Source: Candidatus Bathyarchaeota archaeon (GTDB taxonomy: Archaea > Thermoproteota > Bathyarchaeia > Bathyarchaeales > Bathycorpusculaceae). Taken from it: 64,000 bases of DNA. The DNA is taken from NCBI GenBank assembly GCA_018396705.1, contig JAGTQZ010000009.1, positions 158,099 through 222,098 on the forward strand. The letters run 5' to 3'. Shown here piece after piece: positions 1 through 4,987 of the stretch. Under the pieces are notes generated by a model, which saw only the letters and a list, made by a program, of their open reading frames with translations, was not told the DNA's origin and did not search any database. A program made the position numbers and the translations under genes. Positions within the stretch are counted from its first letter, which is position 1. Each line of letters opens with the position of its first letter.

Positions 1-353
1 CGTCTTGTTAAGGCAACGTTATCCTCAAAGGGCAAATGTGAACCGTCAATCATGACCGAAGTGAAACCGGCCTCCAGACACTTACAGACGGTTTCAACGT
101 CTTCACCGTGGTCCAAGTGAAGCGACATGGGCACCGACGCGTTCTCAGCTGCAATTTTAACAAGCATTGCTAAATATCTTAGCCCACCATATTTTATTGC
201 ACTTGGAGTAACAGCCACAATAACCGGTGACCGCTCTTCAACAGCAGCCTCTACAACAGCAAGTAGGCTCTCAAGGTTTTGAATGTTGAAGGCGCCTACC
301 GCGTAAGCCTCCCTTCTAGCGGCTAACAGCAATTCCTTATTTGTAACAAGCAT
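1..353 (-). CDS. Class II fructose-bisphosphate aldolase family, 3' part missing
   Basis: Partial gene running off the left edge; about 117 N-terminal residues are visible. It begins MLVTNKELLLAARREAYAVG, with the AFNIQN stretch and the zinc-ligand motif HLDHG typical of class II ketose-bisphosphate aldolases (fructose-1,6-bisphosphate to and from DHAP plus glyceraldehyde-3-phosphate, cytoplasmic, metal-dependent). The ATG at 351-353 is the first start after an AT-rich promoter, and the alignable part begins right there. It is divergent from the hydrolase gene at 479. Tagatose-bisphosphate aldolase is an alternative within the same family; the C-terminal half needed to separate them lies outside the window. 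Confidence 0.85.
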   Translation of the reverse strand, partial: MLVTNKELLLAARREAYAVGAFNIQNLESLLAVVEAAVEERSPVIVAVTPSAIKYGGLRYLAMLVKIAAENASVPMSLHLDHGEDVETVCKCLEAGFTSVMIDGSHLPFEDNVALTR

Positions 354-385
354 ATAATTCCACTAACAGTAATATTGCTGTTAAT

Positions 386-399
386 CATTTATATAATTG
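386..399 (-). promoter_or_regulatory. Probable TATA box for the aldolase gene
   Basis: On the minus strand this reads as an AT-rich box (ATTATATAAATG) about 33-45 bp before the aldolase ATG at 353. That spacing suits an archaeal promoter with a very short leader. No strong Shine-Dalgarno sequence is seen in front of the ATG. Confidence 0.45.
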
Positions 400-478
400 T
401 TTAATTGCTGAAAATCTCTACCCGCAAAACATCAAGGCGAGGAAAACAATAAATCCCCCTCTTTAAAAAGTTTTAATC

Positions 479-1060
479 ATGTCAGAAAGAATGGCTGTTA
501 TAATAATCGATATGTTGAATGATTTCGTAACCGGCGATTTAAAGTGTGAAAGGGCAAAGTATATTATCCCGAATCTGAAGAGGCTGGTGGAGGCTGCACG
601 CAAAAACGGTGTTCCAGTAATCTACTGTAACGATGCCCACTATCCTAACGATTTTGAAGTTGTAAATCGGTGGGGGAAACATGCCATAAAAGGCACGCAA
701 GGCGCTGAGGTTATTCCGGAGCTTAAGCCGACCGACAAAGACTTTATTGTAGAGAAACGAGTCTACAGCGGCTTTTACGAGACCGGTTTGGATCCGCTTT
801 TGAGAAGCCTATATGATGGTGAAGGCGTGAAAACCGTGATTTTGGGCGGGTTACACACGCATATATGTGTACGACATACAGCTGCCGACGCCTTTTTCAG
901 AGGCTACAGAATAATAGTTGCAAAGGATGGAGTGGAATCATTCACACAAGAAGATCATGAGCAAGGCTTGCGCTATTTAGAGTACGTTTACAACGCAAAA
1001 CTGATGACCGTAGACGAAATAATAAAGGAAATAGAAAGAAGCGGAAAAAATAATTGCTGA
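479..1060 (+). CDS. Isochorismatase-family cysteine hydrolase, nicotinamidase-like
   Basis: 193 residues, the usual length for the family. The catalytic triad is visible: D11 in IIIDMLND, K93 in IVEKRVY, and the nucleophile C130 in GGLHTHIC. The nicotinamidase metal site also seems present (D52-x-H54 in NDAHYPND, and H68 in WGKHAIKGT), which favours nicotinamide deamidation in NAD salvage over other isochorismatase-like reactions. A TATA-like CTCTTTAAAAAG lies about 20-28 bp before the ATG, so the mRNA is probably leaderless. The flavodoxin gene follows 18 bp downstream in the same direction, suggesting one transcript. The family is certain by eye; the exact substrate is inferred. Confidence 0.85.
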   Translation: MSERMAVIIIDMLNDFVTGDLKCERAKYIIPNLKRLVEAARKNGVPVIYCNDAHYPNDFEVVNRWGKHAIKGTQGAEVIPELKPTDKDFIVEKRVYSGFYETGLDPLLRSLYDGEGVKTVILGGLHTHICVRHTAADAFFRGYRIIVAKDGVESFTQEDHEQGLRYLEYVYNAKLMTVDEIIKEIERSGKNNC

Positions 1061-1078
1061 GGCAAACGGTGTTTTGTT

Positions 1079-1558
1079 ATGGCGAGGATTCTAATAGTCT
1101 ACGATTCGAAAACCGGGAACACGGAGAAGATGGCTTTCGCAGTGGCTGAAGGAGCAAAACAAGTAAAGGGTGTTGACGTGGTCGTCAAACGGGTTGAACA
1201 AACGAGTTTGGATGATTTGCTGGCAGCAGACGGTATAATAATGGGTTCACCCACATATTATGGACAAATGTCCTCAAAGCTCAAAGCTTTGATAGATGAG
1301 TCTGTGAAAATTCACGGCAAACTTGAAGGCAAAGTAGGCGCAGCCTTCACAAGCTCGGGCGGAACAGTCACAGGCGCCGAAACAACGTTGCTATCCATAT
1401 TAAACGCCATGATAATTCACGGCATGATTGTTCAAGGAAGAGCTGACGACAAACATTACGGCGCGGCAGCTGTGGAAACCCCGGACGAAGAAGAACTTGA
1501 ATACTGCCGCGAACTTGGAAAAAGAACAGCCACTCTAGTCAAAAAATTGAAACATTAA
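1079..1558 (+). CDS. Flavodoxin-family protein (FMN-binding, WrbA/NQO-like)
   Basis: 159 residues. The N-terminus MARILIVYDSKTGNTEKMA carries the flavodoxin phosphate loop (SKTGNT, residues 10-15). GSPTYYGQMSSKLKALIDE and TSSGG contribute the other FMN-contacting loops. Such proteins carry one or two electrons as FMN hydroquinone in the cytoplasm; the GSPTYYG loop resembles the WrbA/NAD(P)H:quinone oxidoreductase group. It lies 18 bp after the nicotinamidase-like gene. A broken paralog sits at 28358-28803. Confidence 0.88.
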   Translation: MARILIVYDSKTGNTEKMAFAVAEGAKQVKGVDVVVKRVEQTSLDDLLAADGIIMGSPTYYGQMSSKLKALIDESVKIHGKLEGKVGAAFTSSGGTVTGAETTLLSILNAMIIHGMIVQGRADDKHYGAAAVETPDEEELEYCRELGKRTATLVKKLKH

Positions 1559-1559
1559 A

Positions 1560-1727
1560 TTGGAAATACCCAGATCAATAAAATCAAAATACTATTGTAA
1601 GCTTTTTGAAAACGGGTTGCAATTTGAGGAAATATTTGGCTCCGCCCACCTATGGTGGAAGGGCATTTATCAAGCTTCCGTCGACAAGGAGCTTGAAAGA
1701 GTGCTAGACGAAATACTACTATCATAA
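1560..1727 (+). CDS. Possible small protein, 55 aa
   Basis: An open frame beginning with TTG one base after the flavodoxin stop and ending TAA at 1725-1727. The product has a Trp-Trp pair (SAHLWWKGIYQ) and an acidic helical C-terminus (DKELERVLDEILL), which looks like a real protein rather than random sequence. It resembles no family I can name and could also be the 3' end of a longer gene whose front has been lost. Position right behind the flavodoxin suggests co-transcription. Confidence 0.4.
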   Translation: MEIPRSIKSKYYCKLFENGLQFEEIFGSAHLWWKGIYQASVDKELERVLDEILLS

Positions 1728-1728
1728 G

Positions 1729-2094
1729 TTAAAGCTTGCTGAGCATCAAACTCCAGCGCAATGTTGCATGTTTTTCAAATTGTAAAAATCTAAGTCTCAT
1801 TTTACCGGGAGTTATGGGCCCGGCCGGATTTGAACCGGCGACCAACAGGTTATGAGCCTGTCGCTCTAACCTAGCTGAGCTACGGGCCCACGTTTCTTTA
1901 TCGGAAACTACGTTTCCGATACCTTCCTTTCCGTTTTTAAGGTTTTTCTGGTTTTCTGTCTGTTCTAGGGCTGCTTTTAAAGCTTGTTCAGCTATTCTGC
2001 TTATGTTTAAGCCTTTGAGGCGGGCTTGAGCTATTAGTTTTGGCGGAAGCGTTATTCCCACTGTTTTCCGCAGTTCTCGTTTATGCCTTTTCAC
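1729..2094 (-). CDS. Ribbon-helix-helix (CcdA/CopG-like) protein, reading into tRNA-Met
   Basis: The GTG start at 2094 opens a protein whose first 45 residues form a ribbon-helix-helix DNA-binding domain: strand LRKTVGITLP, then helices PKLIAQARLKGLN and ISRIAEQALKAALEQ. No stop codon occurs before the element ends; the frame runs through the palindrome at 1900-1920 (residues GIGNVVSDK) and then through the tRNA-Met gene to a stop at 1729. The natural protein probably ended shortly after VVSDK in the circular form. A similar gene with the same GIGNVVSDK tail lies at 51881-52231 beside the tRNA-Pro fragment. Family CcdA-type antitoxin or copy-number/excision regulator; no toxin is adjacent. 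Confidence 0.65.
   Translation of the reverse strand: MKRHKRELRKTVGITLPPKLIAQARLKGLNISRIAEQALKAALEQTENQKNLKNGKEGIGNVVSDKETWARSSARLERQAHNLLVAGSNPAGPITPGKMRLRFLQFEKHATLRWSLMLSKL
1815..1889 (-). tRNA. tRNA-Met (CAT), elongator type
   Basis: Reading the minus strand: acceptor GGGCCCG/CGGGCCC with discriminator A, D-arm GCTC/GAGC, anticodon stem ACAGG/CCTGT around CTCATAA (anticodon CAT), and a T-arm with TTCAAAT. No CCA is encoded and no intron is present. The G-C rich acceptor and the plain anticodon stem fit elongator tRNA-Met. Its 5' half (1848-1892) is duplicated exactly at 11874-11918, so the gene is the integration target of element A, and its present 5' half and upstream region come from the element side. 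Confidence 0.95.
1848..1892. repeat. att core of element A (left copy, within tRNA-Met)
   Basis: A 45-bp stretch covering the 5' half of tRNA-Met from the anticodon loop to just beyond its 5' end. It is identical to 11874-11918. Bases on both sides differ between the two copies, so these are the limits of the direct repeat produced by site-specific integration. Confidence 0.92.
1900..1920. promoter_or_regulatory. 21-bp palindrome next to att of element A
   Basis: Perfect inverted repeat ATCGGAAAC-TAC-GTTTCCGAT beginning 8 bp inside the element from the 45-bp core. The same palindrome with one changed base occurs at 52037-52057, 6 bp from the tRNA-Pro fragment. It may be an operator for the ribbon-helix-helix protein encoded across it, an integrase/excisionase arm site, or simply a conserved coding stretch. 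Confidence 0.6.
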
Positions 2095-2217
2095 TCGAGT
2101 TTTTTGGCGGTTTTCACTCGAGTTTTGAAAGGCTTTGTTCAGTGTGCAGCCCCAATCATTAAGGTTAAAATGCAGGCTGAATTTTTAAACTTTTCAGAGA
2201 AACCTTCATTGTGCAAC

Positions 2218-2317
2218 GTTTAAAGGGTTCATAAAATGGAGGACTGTGAGGTTTTCGTATTTCAGCCATGTTTAAACAAACAGCTAAAAGTTTAAAGAAA
2301 CGTGAAAAAGTTTAAAC
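2218..2317. repeat. Spaced GTTTAAA repeats (candidate iterons/origin)
   Basis: GTTTAAA occurs at 2218, 2270, 2290 and 2310; the last three are spaced exactly 20 bp, i.e. on the same face of the helix two turns apart. The stretch 2095-2470 holds no recognisable gene and is AT-rich around the repeats. It sits at the left end of element A between the ribbon-helix-helix gene and the next genes. A replication origin or an operator for one of the element's DNA-binding proteins would both fit. Confidence 0.45.
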
Positions 2318-2470
2318 AATGGCCATGATGAGGGGCTGCAGAAAACCAAGCCTTCCTAAATGGGGGCGATGCGGAAGATACCCTCGACTGAAGCAGGGGG
2401 CATGTTCGCGACTAGGCATTTTTACACAACTTAGCTAGACTAAACCACGCAAAAATGGCTACTCTTGACT

Positions 2471-2644
2471 TTAACCGTATTTTTCTAGGGCAGTTTGAAT
2501 AAGTTGTATATCCTCTTCAAGCTGTGTTTTCGCCTTCCTAAAAATGTAGATTAGATTTCGCAGCCCGTTTAATTTTTCACCTGTTTCCACGAACCTTTTG
2601 AGGATTTCGCGTTCATGTTTTGTGAGGATGTAGGTGCGCGCCAT
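2471..2644 (-). CDS. Small helical protein of element A, 57 aa
   Basis: ATG at 2644, stop at 2471. The protein starts MARTYILTKHEREILKRFVE and is predicted to be almost all helix (charged heptad-like pattern through LIYIFRKAKTQLEEDIQLIQ). It is divergent from the gene at 2728 across an AT-rich promoter region (CATTTAAATATTTC). I do not recognise a family; the layout (tiny protein divergent from an early operon) resembles small viral regulators. Confidence 0.6.
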   Translation of the reverse strand: MARTYILTKHEREILKRFVETGEKLNGLRNLIYIFRKAKTQLEEDIQLIQTALEKYG

Positions 2645-2727
2645 TTTGACACGTCTCCGTTATTGTGTCTTTGTAATCGAAACATTTAAATATTTCGTCT
2701 GTGCTATTATGTCTTGGTGATAAAGAC

Positions 2728-3033
2728 ATGACTGATGTGATAACGGTTAGGGGCCGCAGATACATCCGCTTGGACAGAACAACCTTCGCAGCCGTTGAGC
2801 CTTCAGTTGAATGGTTAATGGATGATGAAAGGTTTGTGGAAAAAGTCAGGCGGGCTTATAACGTGCAGGTTTGCTTAAACAACGGCTGGGGCTTCACGGT
2901 TAAGCATGAGGGCTACCGGATAAGGTTTGACTTGCCTAACGCAACAGGCTACAGGTTGCCAAACATATACGAAGGCTATGTGGAAGAGGAGCCTGAAACT
3001 GTCCAGCTAAGCCTCCTCGAGGTGACGGGTTGA
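2728..3033 (+). CDS. Hypothetical element A protein, 101 aa
   Basis: Begins MTDVITVRGRRYIRLDRTTF and alternates beta strands with short helices; acidic C-terminus. An in-frame GTG at 2701 would add nine residues, but the ATG at 2728 has GGTGAT about 8 bp ahead and is preferred. It overlaps the next gene by one base (TGATG), so both are in one operon. I recognise no family. Likely an early regulatory or structural small protein of the element. Confidence 0.65.
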   Translation: MTDVITVRGRRYIRLDRTTFAAVEPSVEWLMDDERFVEKVRRAYNVQVCLNNGWGFTVKHEGYRIRFDLPNATGYRLPNIYEGYVEEEPETVQLSLLEVTG

Positions 3034-3245
3034 TGTTTGAGTATGAGGAATATGAAACAGTTCAAGTGAGGGTTCCTAAAGCGGTTCTCGATTTTCTAAG
3101 GGCTTTAAGAGTCAATGTTGAGGAATATCTGGAGAACACAATTATTGAGGGGTTTAAGGCGGATTTAAACGCGTCTTCCGGCCCATTCATGGAAAACATC
3201 ATTGAACGTTTTCCAGAGTTTAAGCGTTTCCTTGAAGGTTGTTGA
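3033..3245 (+). CDS. Small ribbon-helix-helix-like protein, 70 aa
   Basis: Starts at the ATG of a TGATG overlap with the previous stop. The segment YETVQVRVPKAVLDFLRALR followed by NVEEYLENTIIEGFKADL has the strand-helix-helix pattern of CopG/Arc-type DNA-binding proteins. A partner in the small-gene operon at the left of element A. The assignment is from pattern only. Confidence 0.6.
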   Translation: MFEYEEYETVQVRVPKAVLDFLRALRVNVEEYLENTIIEGFKADLNASSGPFMENIIERFPEFKRFLEGC

Positions 3246-3281
3246 AGGATATCCGTTGTGGAATATGAGGGTTGAAAAGTT

Positions 3282-3707
3282 TTGCTGAATAGGGTTGAGG
3301 GTGTTTACATTATCAAGCTGCCGCCTGAGCTTTACGCCTGCATAGAACGCTTCGCAAAATTCAAACGTTTAAGCGTTGAAGAGGCTGCGTGTTACGCCCT
3401 AAAAAAGTTTCTGGAACATCAAAGCTTTTACGAAATCGCAAAACACGATTTAAGCTATTACCTGCGAAACCAGAGGATGGTGAAGGTTATACGGTTTTTA
3501 AGCCTTGGCAGCGGCTCACTAGGCCAAATTGCACGGGCTGTAGGCATCGACTATGGTAGAGCGAGAAGCCTTATTGAAAAACTGCAGGCCGCTGGAATCG
3601 TTTTAGTTTCACGTTTTGGAAAACGCGGCTACTGGATAACGTTAAACCATAGCAGCCCCATAACCCAAAAACTCCTCGAAATTCTAAACTCATGGTATGA
3701 AAAATGA
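3282..3707 (+). CDS. Two-domain DNA-binding protein (RHH-like N-term, winged-helix C-term)
   Basis: 141 residues from a TTG start. Residues 8-46 (YIIKLPPELYACIERFAKF, then SVEEAACYALKKFLEH) look like a ribbon-helix-helix unit. Residues 66-140 form a winged helix: VKVIRFLSLGSGSLGQIARA, recognition helix around YGRARSLIEKLQ, wing SRFGKRGYWITLN. A truncated, clearly related copy (C-terminal domain only) lies at 33604-33893 at the start of the tRNA-Pro-side element, so this regulator family is shared among the local elements. Exact role unknown; probably transcription or copy control. Confidence 0.65.
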   Translation: MLNRVEGVYIIKLPPELYACIERFAKFKRLSVEEAACYALKKFLEHQSFYEIAKHDLSYYLRNQRMVKVIRFLSLGSGSLGQIARAVGIDYGRARSLIEKLQAAGIVLVSRFGKRGYWITLNHSSPITQKLLEILNSWYEK

Positions 3708-3742
3708 AGCATAAATTCAACCGTCAAATCTTCCTTTTAACC

Positions 3743-4471
3743 CTAAGTATTTGGCTTTAACGTGGAAAAATAAGCCTTTATGGGCCTTGTAACCTTTGGC
3801 GTTTCACCCTTTCTAATTTTCTCGGCGACTTTTTCAAAGTTTAAACCGTAAAGTTTCAAGGCTTCTTCTAACAGGCTGAAGTATGTCAGCTTCAAAGTTT
3901 CGTTGATTGTTAAGAGTTTTTGTTTGTTTGTGAAGGTGGCTTTGCAGATGTCCAAGGCTGTTTCAACAAGCTGTTCATATAATAGTTTAAATTGGTTTTC
4001 GAATTTCTGGCTGCGCCACCATTCCTCAATTTCATTTTCTGAAAGGCTTTGTCCCAAAAAGAATGGCGGAGGGGTTAGGGTTGAAACAACCTTTGCCATG
4101 ATAAGGTGTAAAATGGCTTGAACCCATTTCAAAGTTTCCTCTAAGCCTTCTTCAGGCTTAGGCGGATATTCGCCTATCCATGCACGCCAAACCTCAAAAG
4201 GCATGAGTATTATTGGAGTTTCCCCTTTAATTCGCCGGTAATAAACTGTAGGCGGATAAGTTGAAGCATCTACACGTCGACTAACTAGGCCTAAAGCCAT
4301 CAGTCTCTTCAAATGCTTGGTTAGAGTTGCTCTGCTTATGCCCTGTTTTTCCGCCGTTCTAGCCAAAGTGGAGAAAGGTTTTTCTTCTTCTTCAAGCAGC
4401 TTTAGGATTTTCCTGGCTGATATCTCCATTCTTTCTTTGGGCGATACACCTGTAAACCATGGTTCAGACAT
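3743..4471 (-). CDS. Winged-helix transcription regulator, 242 aa
   Basis: N-terminal winged helix: ARKILKLLEEEEKPFSTLAR, then KQGISRATLTKHLKRLMALG, then wing LVSRRVDASTYPPTVYYRR (residues about 18-80), of MarR/ArsR-like type. The remaining 160 residues are helical and unlike any family I know. It is divergent from the AbrB-like gene at 4580. The intergenic TATA region contains two identical 11-bp direct repeats (4493 and 4543) that could be its own operators. Element B has a divergent winged-helix gene (33967-35046) in the same place relative to its primase. Confidence 0.65.
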   Translation of the reverse strand: MSEPWFTGVSPKERMEISARKILKLLEEEEKPFSTLARTAEKQGISRATLTKHLKRLMALGLVSRRVDASTYPPTVYYRRIKGETPIILMPFEVWRAWIGEYPPKPEEGLEETLKWVQAILHLIMAKVVSTLTPPPFFLGQSLSENEIEEWWRSQKFENQFKLLYEQLVETALDICKATFTNKQKLLTINETLKLTYFSLLEEALKLYGLNFEKVAEKIRKGETPKVTRPIKAYFSTLKPNT

Positions 4472-4492
4472 AGATTTACACCACTTAAACCA

Positions 4493-4553
4493 AGTTTAAA
4501 TAAGAAAAACTTATATAAAACTTTTGCGCTTAATACTAAATGAGTTTAAATAA
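4493..4553. promoter_or_regulatory. Regulatory region with two 11-bp direct repeats around a TATA box
   Basis: AGTTTAAATAA occurs at 4493-4503 and again at 4543-4553, exactly 50 bp apart, with an AT-rich TATA-like block (CTTATATAAAAC, 4510-4521) between them. It lies between the divergent winged-helix gene and the AbrB-like/primase operon, so it can act on both. The repeats resemble the GTTTAAA units at 2218-2317. Confidence 0.5.
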
Positions 4554-4579
4554 CCTAAACTGACAGGGGCTAAGCGAAA

Positions 4580-4735
4580 ATGCCATTAAGAAAAAAGCTG
4601 GTGAAGTTTGGAACAAGTCGCGCGGTAATACTGCCTAAACATTGGTTGGAGTTCCTTGAAGAGAAAACTGGGCAACGGATAGAGTATGTGCTGCTTGAAG
4701 TCAACAATGAGATACGAGTAATTCCCGAAAGTTAA
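4580..4735 (+). CDS. AbrB/SpoVT-type DNA-binding protein, 51 aa
   Basis: ATG at 4580, TAA at 4733. The protein begins MPLRKKLVKFGTSRAVILPK and ends in a strand-rich stretch (EYVLLEVNNEIRVIPES); the K-x-G-xSRAVxLP pattern is the swapped-hairpin AbrB fold found in archaeal transition regulators and antitoxins. Only the single domain is present. It lies upstream of the primase gene, a position occupied by a ribbon-helix-helix gene in the element near 35 kb, and probably controls replication genes. No toxin partner is adjacent. Confidence 0.75.
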   Translation: MPLRKKLVKFGTSRAVILPKHWLEFLEEKTGQRIEYVLLEVNNEIRVIPES

Positions 4736-4987
4736 ACGAGGTAACTTTTGCTTTCCAAGGAGGTTATCATACGCGAGGTAAACCAGCGCTTGAAAATTGC
4801 CCGTTTCAAATCGCTGACAATCATGGATTGTTAAACTGTTTAGCTATTGATGGCACCGTCGGATATTGTAACTTCCAGCTTTGTCCGCGTCGGTTAAAAC
4901 CAATCAGGAGAATTTTACATCAAGCTTTCAATGATAACTTAAGGGTTTACTGCAATTTCAACCCTGAATTGATAAAGGTGGTGTCTA

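Noticed and set aside
2340..2420. Possible structured RNA (GC-rich stretch in the element A intergenic region)
   Set aside because: Some G/C-rich complementarity is visible, but no stable, recognisable fold or known RNA family could be built by eye.
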